Of a DNA stretch of 64,000 nt, positions 56,401 through 64,000 are shown in pieces (within the stretch, counting starts at the first letter, position 1; every line of letters begins with the position of its first letter). Where the stretch lies: positions 62,001-126,000 of the forward strand of contig WNNJ02002510.1 of NCBI GenBank assembly GCA_012934845.2, given 5' to 3'. Under the pieces are notes generated by a model. That model made no database searches. It was not told the DNA's origin and was given only the letters and a program-made list of their open reading frames with translations. Position numbers and translations under genes: made by a program. The stretch is from Pomphorhynchus laevis. Taxonomy: Eukaryota; Acanthocephala; Palaeacanthocephala; Echinorhynchida; Pomphorhynchidae.

Positions 56401-58061
56401 TACACTGTACCAGCAGTCATGATGTTGATTGGAGATTGTCTTTTACATTTGTTAAGATGCGGATACATATTCTTCCATTCCCGAGGACCTTAATTTGTTG
56501 GTTTTCAAAAATAAGGTTTTAATTTAATTTGCTAATAATCATGTGTTTAAATTATTAACTGATTTAATATTTTAATTTTATTAAATGTAATATTTAATTA
56601 AATATTAAATACTTTTATTTTATTTTAATTAATTTTTAATAGTTTAAATTTAGAGCTCAAATTATAAAAGAAAGTTAAACATCGAGATATTTCATAAACC
56701 AAATCAGTTAACCAATTGTATTTATTATGTAACCATAAGGCTAAAAAAGAGAATGGATATAACAAGTCAGTTTAATCTCAGTTTTATATTTAATTAATTT
56801 TATCTGTTGTGATACAAATAATCTAACACAAAATATTTTATTTACTATCTATTAATAGGGCAATATAGTGTTTTATTTAATTCTATTTTGTTCAATAGTT
56901 TTCTCGAGTATTTACTATGCATAAATAAAAATTTCGACTTTGAGGTTTAAATTTACTTATTTTTATCAATCCTAGAGTTTGTAAACTTATAAAAATGTAT
57001 AATATAATATAATATTAATTATATTAATTTATAATAAAATATTATAAATTTATAAGATTTTTTCAAAATGTTTTAAAAAGTTTTAAATGCTGGTTAAATT
57101 GATGTACTGATTTAATATTAAACGATTCATAAAATTATGTCGGTATATTTATCTCCATGTTGTGTATAAAATAAATAATATATTGAAATAATATAAATTA
57201 AATTAAAAGTAGTTAATTATTAATAATTAATTATTAATAATAAATAATATATTATTAAATTTATAATTATCAATGGATCACAAACTTATTATTGCAATTA
57301 TCGCTTTCGTTTTGTTCTATTTTGCACAAAATAGAAGTGATAGAAATAGATTCGAAATAAATTCAAATCTTAATAAATTTAATTACGTGATTGGATTTGT
57401 CTCGTTTTATTTATTTCTTTTGTTGGTTTGAAGCACTTCCTGTATAAAGTACATGGCACATGATAATCACATCAAGTAAAATATAATCTTTGTTGATTTT
57501 CGTAAGTTAGGATGGATTTATTTTTAGCAATTAGTAGGTATACAGTTTATTTACTAATATTTGGTCAGGTTGAAATTTAGTTCAAAATTGTTCAGGTTGT
57601 GTATAGCGGATCTTAAAGTTAAATCCTTCTTTTTAAATGTTTCACGAATTATTTAAATTTTTTTTAATTTTTTAATTTTTTTATTTTTAATTTTTAAAAT
57701 TAAAAATTTTCACGTTTATACAGAACGCCCCAATATGAATCAATTTTTAATTTGTATATTAAATATTCAATTTAATGTTTTCACAAATTAACGACAATTT
57801 CAAAATCAAATTTTCACTTATTTTCTTATTAGTTTCAATTTGAGCAATTTTCTGATTTTACCGTCACTCTTTATGCTATTTTCAAACTATCTAGATATAA
57901 ATATCAAATAGTGTCTTACCATTTAGCTCTCCGTATCCCCATTGCGTGTTAATCTGTTGAATAATACTCTTTTGTTTACTTGAAAACTGGGAGCATATTC
58001 GAAATAAAATTAGCATTTTTGGATTGCAACAACACGATAACAGTGAAAATGTAATCACATT
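50354..58061 (-). CDS. Alpha-class carbonic anhydrase, secreted type, seven exons
   Basis: The minus-strand exons are 58061-57920, 56488-56327, 56270-56128, 53128-53030, 52982-52865, 50637-50528 and 50485-50354. All junctions are GT-AG and phases agree throughout. The spliced product (up to 301 residues) reads WGYGELNGPREW, QSPINI, FDHFHIHW, GSEHALDG, PAEVHFVFYN, GSLTVPPCSE and CRPLQAINNR. Zinc ligands His94, His96 and His119, gate-keeper Glu106 and Thr199 (human CA II numbering) are kept. The proton-shuttle His64 is Thr, Thr200 is Val and Gly98 is Ser, so turnover may be slow. Cysteines near KC-KRQSPINI and PPCSE match the disulfide of extracellular isoforms. It catalyses CO2 hydration. Introns 2, 4 and 6 are only 56, 47 and 42 bp. 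The start is uncertain: ATG in exon 1, or an unseen upstream exon. Confidence 0.9.
50528..50637 (-). CDS. Carbonic anhydrase exon 6
   Basis: Acceptor TTTTGATATAG, donor AGT|GTACGT. Codes for NNRQFYAYNGSLTVPPCSEC and IWLIYREPLKIYAPS, including Thr199. Confidence 0.92.
51280..52125 (+). mobile_element. Internally deleted LINE remnant in carbonic anhydrase intron 5
   Basis: The plus strand starts with endonuclease-like text (GRGVALYTTNSA, IVRYSNAFNTVECILL), close in wording to LINE D. It ends with a C-terminal-like block (KDLERVLRRDIKLRLKLY, ARLFSLDMTAMWHMVRN) at 51830-52010. The RT palm is missing. It is old and stop-ridden. Confidence 0.45.
52865..52982 (-). CDS. Carbonic anhydrase exon 5
   Basis: Acceptor TTTACTTTAG, donor CCAG|GTAAGT. 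Codes for LGGDKQCDFTLLSDAVKN to NALIP, fitting between FLE and ENNRQFYAYNG. Confidence 0.9.
53030..53128 (-). CDS. Carbonic anhydrase exon 4
   Basis: 33 codons, acceptor ATCTTTTAG, donor GAG|GTTATA. Begins VHFVFYNTT with the third zinc ligand and ends CSFLE. Separated from exon 3 by 3.0 kb that hold the PLE RT. Confidence 0.88.
53890..55253 (+). mobile_element. PLE reverse transcriptase, nearly whole, in carbonic anhydrase intron 3
   Basis: The coding text begins with YIITTIDKASNNFVFICKKL (RT-associated DK block), then PILYWNPKLHKNPIKPRFIC, YDFSTLYTNLD (motif A), VKGVPMGGNSSPIIADLF (motif B), FRYIDDICVF (motif C, catalytic Asp pair) and YLDMNIKL. These are PLE RT signatures. The wording DKASNNF...CKK fits the lineage with an N-terminal nuclease (Naiad-like), and no C-terminal GIY-YIG follows the stop. 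About one interruption is present. In Naiad elements in-frame UGA is reported to be read as selenocysteine, so it may not be a defect. It lies antisense to the host gene. An inverted structured module abuts its end. Confidence 0.85.
55253..55640 (-). repeat. Dispersed structured module, full copy (inverted)
   Basis: Reverse-oriented copy of 45895-46300 starting at the PLE stop codon. Keeps stem CTGCTAT/ATAGCAG, outer stem ATCAGGAGGAA/TTCCTCTGAT and hairpin AAATACAT/ATGTATTT. The last differs from the copies at 37755 and 45895 in both arms while remaining paired. Confidence 0.8.
56128..56270 (-). CDS. Carbonic anhydrase exon 3
   Basis: Acceptor TTTGTCTTACAG, donor GAA|GTAAAT. Codes for NFSLFFKGISGGLLE, FHIHW (two zinc ligands) and GSEHALDG. 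Confidence 0.9.
56327..56488 (-). CDS. Carbonic anhydrase exon 2
   Basis: Codes for PREWKNMYPHLNKCKRQSPI onward to VTNVGT. Acceptor ATTAAG, donor ACTG|GTGTTG, phase 1 on both sides. The usual NxGH of the shuttle His reads NVGT. Confidence 0.88.
57920..58061 (-). CDS. Carbonic anhydrase exon 1 (as found)
   Basis: Ends ...WGYGELN with donor ATG|GTAAGA. Hydrophobic text SLLSCCCNPKMLILF could be a signal peptide. If translation begins at the internal ATG, about 14 codons drop. A TTTTAG acceptor at 58062-58067 allows an upstream exon. Confidence 0.7.
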
Positions 58062-58837
58062 CTAAAAGAGATAGTGTAGATTTAAAATTCAAATTATTAA
58101 TGATTAATTTACATTTAGCAAAATATAAATCTTAATTGTTTAAATTTATTTTATATTCATAAATAATTTGCCTTAAATAACATTTTCAGGTTTGTATTTT
58201 AAGTTAAGTATAATCGACAAATTCTTCCGTGTCAAAGAATTTTTAAAATTTTAAATTTTTAAAATTTCTGCTTATATTTAATTCCTTACATATTTTATAA
58301 AAATATTCATTCGCACATATGTTATTTGCCGTTTAGCGTTCAAGTGCAAAGATAATTAAATAAATAAATTAATTAATAAATTAAATAAATTAGTGTAATA
58401 TCAGAAATGTGCTTATCAAGTTACATAAATTTATTTCATTTCTATCTTCGTATAATTGTTTAAATTTTAATTTAAACAATAAGTTCTACTTATATCTTCA
58501 ACATTTAGAGTTTTTTTTTAATTAATTTGTGTAATTGTTTAAATTTCAAATGATAAGATTTAGCGTTTATATTTTTAGTAAGCAATTTGGGAACCTAACT
58601 TGGTTATACAAATATATACAAATATATAAGGATTTAACGTGAATTATTTTAAATTTCGATCACAATTTAAAAAGATTGTTTCAAAAGTTAGTTTTCATTA
58701 CGTTGTTTCATCGACATTTCGTTTTGCTACGCCTGATGTTGATGATAGAGAAACCATAAAATTTTTAATTACATAAGAAAATTATTGTATAATTATTATT
58801 CTTTTGAAATAACATGTGATTGATATTCAATTTTTGA
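58062..58837. other. AT-rich region upstream of carbonic anhydrase exon 1
   Basis: No gene seen. It may hold the promoter and a first exon of the carbonic anhydrase gene, but neither can be pinned down. Confidence 0.4.
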
Positions 58838-59690
58838 TTAGGTAAATTTTGATTGATTTAGATCTAAATTTGTCGTGGTATCCTCTCCATACAAAGGGAT
58901 GGATGCTCTCCATACAAAGGGTCTCTTTGACGAATGGGGAAAACGCCATTGCTGCTGAGTGTATACAGGCGTTAAATATGCTTGCGGACTTATGAAGGCA
59001 ACTTTTGAGTAAAAAGAGGCTAGATTAGAGATAAAAGCAGAAGTCCTCCCGAGATTCATTGTGTTACACAAATAAAGCGAACAAGGTTCTAACTTAGCAA
59101 GTGTAGCAACAAGTGATGAAGAAAACTGCGCTGACACTCCTATTACTCGCTTTAAGTAACCCAAAAACATGTATCGATTTGTTTGAAATTGACCTGAGAT
59201 AAATCTTGCCAAAATATCCGTAAAGCATACTGAACAATCGGTAATAACATAATCTTAAAATAAGAGAATGCTTCTTCGAAGACAAAGAACCTAACTTCCT
59301 GACAAAAGTTGAAGCTAAAACTAATCTTGCCAATTTACTATCAAGATGTTTAGTGAACGACCATTTTGAGGTTAGTAAGACACCTAAGTAGCAATAACTA
59401 CTGCAGAACTCCAGAACATCGGTTCTATAAGAAAGACGATCCCGACGACGATGGGGGCCTCCTCTTCTGAACTTTATAACCTTAGATTTGTTAATATTAA
59501 CAATTAGTTGATGGATGACGCAATAGCGGAATAAGGCATCCAAAGACGCTTGAGCTGATGACAAAGACTGCGTTAATATCACAAGGTCGTCTGCATAAAG
59601 GACACATTTAATGTCGGGAGCCGAACCGCGAAGATATTCAGGTAAATCAAGAATAAATAATACCATAATATTATAATTATTATATTATAT
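58838..59690 (-). mobile_element. LINE family F fragment (RT palm to C terminus)
   Basis: The minus-strand frame 59666-59094 has the catalytic block CVLYADDLVILTQS, followed by HQLIVNINKSKVIKF (motif D) and YLGVLLTSKWSF (motif E/thumb). A second frame (59212-58838) gives a short tail. Everything 5' of motif C is missing. The likely class is APE LINE, clade unresolved. Confidence 0.75.
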
Positions 59691-61057
59691 GGTGACTTAA
59701 AAAATCTCAGAAACGTGACTTGCAGTTTGCCGTTAACATAATTTGTCTTACAATAGCAGTCTAAAATTATTAGAAGGCTATTTTTAAAATTATTCCAGCA
59801 AACTCCCTTATTTGGGAGTATTCCTTAAACAAACTTCCAAACTAATGCTTATATCATTAACGATTAAAATCGTTTTTCGTTCTTTTAAACAAACAATAAT
59901 ATTATCTTGGCGTTAATATTACAATAAATTATTACAATAATTTGTTAATATTACAAATTACAATATTCACGATTTAAAAAACAAACACCTGAAAAAAATA
60001 TTTATTTTAGAAATAGGAAATTTATTTCGTTACGATTTGCATATTCTTTTTATTCGACATTTAGAAATTACTATATACTTGCCACGATTAAACTGTTACA
60101 AGATGTAAATGTTGACTGTTATTGTTTTTAGCTTTAAAATACCAAAAATTTGGCAGCAAAGATCAAATAACTCTAATTAATTATAATTGCAATATTTTAT
60201 TTCGTTACGATTTGCATATTCTTTTTATTCGACATTTAGAAATTACTATATACTTTTAATTTTAATGGAGTTGTTGGTAAGTGAACGCCGTTAAGAAAAC
60301 TTTTAGCAAATTTAAACCTTTATGTGATACAAAGTGTTCATCCTAAATTAATATTTAGAAAGGATAAAAGTTTAACAAAATTATTTGGTGCATATTTTTA
60401 TAGAAAAATTTACTAAATAATTGAAATCACAAATTTCAAAGAATGTGATCGTTTCCAATCAGTATCAGAATGAATATTTAAAATTGTAGATTACAGATTA
60501 AAGAATACCAACTCTCTTTCAAGTATTTAAAATAAGCCAAAAGTTTTTCTATTATTTTATCTAGACCAACTAGATAACTATATCAACTTTAATTCTCTAA
60601 TGATCATTCTTGTGTAATTTAAAAAGCGCAAAATTAAATTAAAAGAGCTGTCACATAATACGAAAATGCAAATTAACAGTCACTATCTAATGACAAAACG
60701 TAGCCAGCCATGTACTTTAGTAAATTTTTGCAATGCACAAACACTAATACGTTTATTTAAAATTTATTTCAATTGAGATAAGAAATTACACAATTCTCAT
60801 GCAAAATTCATGCTCATGTCTGCTGAAACATAAAGTCGTTGAAATTTTCAAATTATAGAATGCGATCATTTCGTAGTTGAAACATGACAGATTAAAATAT
60901 TTCAATATATCATCTACAAATGATGATCTGAGCCTGCAAAAAAATTAAATAGTATGAATTATTTTTGAATATTTCAAATATTTTACTAGTGATCAAATGC
61001 TTAAATATTTAATTACATAATTATTAAATAGAAATGGATTAAATATAATATATCCCT
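59691..61057. other. AT-rich intergenic stretch with a 58-bp direct repeat
   Basis: No gene. An exact direct repeat (TTTCGTTACGATTTGCATAT onward to ATATACTT) occurs at about 60023-60081 and 60196-60254, 173 bp apart. From about 60960 it passes into the minisatellite also found at 62240 and 63190. Confidence 0.6.
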
Positions 61058-61069
61058 TTTAATTGTATT
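61058..61069 (+). repeat. Target-site duplication, left (12 bp)
   Basis: TTTAATTGTATT here and at 62231-62242 bracket the PLE insertion. Outside them the minisatellite text is continuous. Confidence 0.75.
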
Positions 61070-62230
61070 GATAATAAATACTAAACCCACAATATTTTTC
61101 CATTTCATATATATAGTTATTATTGGAACGAAGAAGAAAATATCCTTTATTTGATAAAAATTCTATATTTCGATAGCTCCTGCTATCATCAGGATTACAA
61201 TAAAATGTTTCACAATTTGTTTCCCCCGTGTTTCCAACATTTATACAAAAATACAAGCATTGATGTGCCCCGCATTTCTACTTAACAGAAAAAGAAAACA
61301 CCGAGAAACAAAACAATCATACAATAAAATTTTACACACATTTTAAAACAACAAAAAGAAAGAAAAAAAAACAGAATCATAAAACAAAATAAAATTAAAA
61401 TCATAACTCAAGTGATGAAAAAATACGAATTTAATAATAAAAATAATGTAAAAGTAGAGTAATAAATTATAATATAATCTAAACCAAAACAAAATAATAA
61501 TACAATTAGAAAAAAAAACAAATTGAAAAAAATTAAAATAATGTAATATTGGAATAATTAATTATAATTTAATTTAAGATTGCAATCAGATTTATTATTA
61601 AGCATTAAATTAGGTTCTTTTTTAAATAAAATACGCTTCTTGAATAATGCGAGATAACAAGTAACTTTCGAATGATAAAATAGATGCATTTTCAAAATCA
61701 ACGGAATGATTCAAACTCACAAAATGCTGAGCAACAGCAATAGAATTGGTCCATTTACGTACATTATAATTATGTTGTTTAATACGCTTAACCAAACCTT
61801 GACCCGTTTGGCTAACATATACATGTTCGCATTCTTTACAAGGTATTTTATAAACAATGGCATCTTTGTTAAAATCTGGTTTACGCTTAAAAATGTTGTG
61901 AAGTTTAGGTAATTTTCTCTTAAAAATGTGCACTTGGTTAATACAACTATTTTTTATGTTATTGTTAATAAACTTTGAAAATACTAAATTCCACTTGTTA
62001 CTAACAAAAGGTATTCCTATATGATGTATTCTTTTCTTTAGGACCAAAAACTTTATTTTTATGCGCTAAAGATTTAAATTTAGCTTTCTGAATAGCCCAA
62101 AGCGGAAAATCACTTTTTAGTAAATTATGTGTGATAGCCCTTTCACTTTCACAAATTAAGTAATAGTTAGAACAGATAATAAATATCAAATAAAGGATAT
62201 TTTCTTCTTCGTTCCTATAATAACTATATA
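61070..62230 (-). mobile_element. PLE insertion, 5'-truncated, with GIY-YIG endonuclease
   Basis: The minus-strand text runs from RT-thumb/linker (ITHNLLKSDFPLWAIQKAKF, about 62150-62090) to a linker (HIGIPFVSNKWNLVFSKF) and a GIY-YIG nuclease (DAIVYKIPCKECEHVYVSQ, TGQGLVKRIKQHN; about 61890-61780). It ends with a 3' tail containing CTGATGATAGC...GCTATCGAAA at 61168-61192. Near both ends an approximately 45-bp sequence occurs in inverted orientation (61111-61155 and 62184-62230), a layout known in PLEs. The insertion is flanked by a 12-bp target duplication. The polymerase core is absent. Confidence 0.8.
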
Positions 62231-62242
62231 TTTAATTGTATT
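62231..62242 (+). repeat. Target-site duplication, right (12 bp)
   Basis: Second copy of TTTAATTGTATT, followed by CGTATAGCA as in neighbouring minisatellite units. Confidence 0.75.
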
Positions 62243-62510
62243 CGTATAGCATTGAGGTATGCAGTATCGAATACATTTAAAGCAAATATTTTAGTGAACA
62301 AACGCTTAAATATTTAAATGCATTATTATTAAATAGGAAATAATTAAATATAATTTAACAACTTTCAATTGTATTAAATATAATTTTACCCCTTTTAATT
62401 TTATGTGTATAGCAATTATACATTAGAGTATGGAGTATATTTTAATCAAATACTTTACTTGTGATCAAATGCTAAAATATTTAATAACAAAATTATTAAA
62501 CTAGATATGA
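62243..62510. repeat. Minisatellite, ~130-137 bp units
   Basis: Two diverged units sharing CGTATAGCA, TTAGAGTATGGAGTATAT, GTGATCAAATGCT and AAATATTTAAT. More units are at 60960-61069 and 63190-63660; the PLE and hAT pieces interrupt the array. Confidence 0.65.
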
Positions 62511-62860
62511 ACTAGATATGAACAATTTGATCTTTATCGGTAACCTTGATCAAACCCATCAAATATTCACCCGCTCTTCTTTCCTTTTCACAAGTTCTCT
62601 GAAAATAATCTGAAGATTTATCTTGTAAATGTGGATGTTTGGCTTTAACATGTTTACTGAGTTTGCTGGGAAGCATTGACTCATTCGCCTCAGTCCACAT
62701 CCCAAGCATACTGGCTGTTGATGTTCGAAATTTATATTTTAATAAAACTCGAAGCTTAGATAACTTTCACAGTATAAATGCTTCGGCATTGATGTTACTT
62801 TTTTCTTTGATTGTGGTTTAAGATAAGAAGCAGGCTCACCATTCTCTTCCATCGAAACTC
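62500..62860 (-). mobile_element. hAT transposon fragment, BED zinc finger (ZBED5-like)
   Basis: On the minus strand one frame reads MPKHLYCESYLSFEFY then HQQPVCLGC. After a +/-1 frame change, another reads EANESMLPSKLSKHVKAKHP and DKSSDYFQR. Together these follow the BED finger and early transposase of ZBED5/FAM200-type hAT elements (C..C, then SKLSKHVKAKH with two His). The DDE core and dimerisation domain are missing past 62500. The terminal repeat at 63095-63187 lies upstream in the expected place. Confidence 0.65.
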
Positions 62861-63094
62861 GTCTTTTCATAAAATGATATTTAAGCCCAGGGACATCATT
62901 TTCTTTGTATATATTTGCATTTTATGTTTCCTTTCTATTTTCCATTATATTTTCTATTTATCTTTAAATATTTTTCAAATTTTTTTTAAATGTTGATTTT
63001 ATGTTTACAAACTCTATTTATATTAGAATTATAAAATTTATAAAAATAATAAGATTATAAGAAAATATTTATCAAAATTCAAAATATTTAAGAA

Positions 63095-63187
63095 TCTATA
63101 CTGCGTGGATAATATCCTATGGGGCGCTCCAAATAACCCACTGGGACTCATGAGTGCGCCCGGGCACACAGATTGAGAACCACGGGA
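63095..63187 (-). repeat. hAT terminal inverted repeat end (5')
   Basis: The minus strand begins CCGTGGTTCTCAATCTGTG and soon has CCGGGCGCACTC and GGAGCGCCCCATAGG. This closely follows the CAGTGGTTCTCAAACTG...GGGGCGC terminus of Charlie/ZBED hAT elements. The partner end was not found. Confidence 0.6.
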
Positions 63188-63189
63188 GT

Positions 63190-63660
63190 ATAAAGTATAA
63201 TAAATATTTTACTGTTGGCCAAATATTTAAATATTTAATTACATAATTATTAAATAGAAATGAGTTAAATATAATTTTATAACTTTTAATTTATTCGTAT
63301 AGCAATCATACATTAGAATACAGAGTATATTTTAAGCAAATATCTTACTGGTGGCAAAATTATTGAATATTTAATTACATAATTATTAAAGAGAAATGAA
63401 TTAAATATAATTTTATTCCTTTAATTTTTTTTCGTATAGCAATTATCATTAGAGTATTGAGTATATTTTAAGAAATCCTTTACTTGTGATCAAATGCTTA
63501 AATATTTAATTACATAACTTTTAAATGGAAATGAATTAAATTTAATTTTACAACTTTTTATTTTTTTTTCATTTAGCAGTTATACGTTGGAGTACTTTAA
63601 GCAAATATTTTAATAGCGATCAAATATATAAATATATTTTATTAAATGTTTAATTATTAA
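63190..63660. repeat. Minisatellite, ~130-137 bp units, three to four copies
   Basis: Successive units share ATTTAATTACATAATTATTAAA, GAAATGA(A/G)TTAAAT, TCGTATAGCA and GAGTATATTTTAAG. Periods are about 137, 135 and 125 bp; copies are moderately diverged. Confidence 0.7.
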
Positions 63661-63869
63661 TATTTAATTTTTTAATAGAAATTAATTACATATAATTTCC
63701 CACCTTGTAATTTAATCTTTGTAATTTACTCCTTATAAATTAAGGAATCCTTATAAACCGGATTTCAATAGTTGCATGATAATTTTTTCAATAATTAGTG
63801 TTTGAAATTTCTTTTGAATAAATTCGATGTTTAATAATGATAATTTTTTTCGGCTTCTATAAAAAAATT

Positions 63870-64000
63870 ATTTTTACGTGGCAAATGCGTGCTGGCACAC
63901 CTTTACATGACCACGAAGAAAACACAAACAAACAAAAGTCTAAATCATGTATCGAGAAGGTCGGAACGGATGAGGTATTTAAATGTGATAAAGGATGGAG
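63870..64000 (-). mobile_element. LINE family B, second copy (3' end)
   Basis: ACGTGGCAAATGCGTGC, then TTACATGACCACGAA, match 39654-39705 (ACGTGGCAAATCCGTGC, TTACATGACCACTAA). The element continues beyond the window. The terminal hairpin is kept with different bases (GTGC/GCAC here). Confidence 0.75.

Noticed and set aside
61059-61256. Cys-containing 65-codon ORF as a host exon
   Set aside because: It lies across the inverted end and 3' hairpin of the PLE insertion, and the protein has no recognisable domain.

Overview
The window looks like AT-rich invertebrate (metazoan) nuclear DNA. It holds a few host genes with animal-type domains, one of them with several 42-56 bp introns, in a dense graveyard of retroelements: at least seven LINE-type lineages, three or more Penelope-like (PLE) remnants, a Ty3/gypsy fossil and a hAT fragment. 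The species cannot be named from the sequence; arthropod or another ecdysozoan is a guess from the small introns, AT bias and PLE content. Nothing bacterial is present.

Layout. 1-1090: tail of a LINE (family A). 2901-7491: a composite repeat bounded by ~100-bp inverted ends, holding a 361-bp tandem array (3541-5275) and a 535-bp near-identical duplication. 7.8-10.2 kb: decayed LINE pieces. 10.3-14.05 kb: broken Ty3/gypsy fossil with a PLE end-piece inside it. 14730-15452: intact intronless ZNHIT6/BCD1 gene (+). 16.2-19.5 kb: PLE fragments on the minus strand, including GIY-YIG endonuclease and two pseudo-LTR copies carrying hammerhead-ribozyme cores. 20.7-26.7 kb: two minus-strand ORFs matching the C- and N-terminal parts of MMS19. 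27.5-33.7 kb: two head-to-tail family A LINEs with 143-bp promoter-like repeats. 33.8-37.6 kb: two further LINEs. 39.6-45.5 kb: a nearly full-length L2/CR1-like LINE (family B) inserted in an older LINE (family D). 46.4-49.1 kb: an RT plus endonuclease-like element flanked by direct copies of a dispersed structured repeat. 50354-58061: a carbonic anhydrase gene on the minus strand, reconstructed as seven exons; intron 3 contains a nearly whole PLE reverse transcriptase on the opposite strand. 58.8-64 kb: another LINE piece, a PLE insertion with a 12-bp target duplication, a hAT BED-finger fragment with its terminal repeat, a minisatellite, and the 3' end of a second family B LINE.

The host genes are unrelated housekeeping or secreted functions: snoRNP assembly, cytosolic Fe-S assembly/DNA maintenance, and CO2 hydration. 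They do not form a pathway. The most interesting material is non-coding: a ~400-bp dispersed module whose hairpin is kept by compensating changes between copies, hammerhead cores in the PLE terminal repeats, a hairpin motif shared by three different PLE ends, and more than a dozen perfect short snap-back palindromes.
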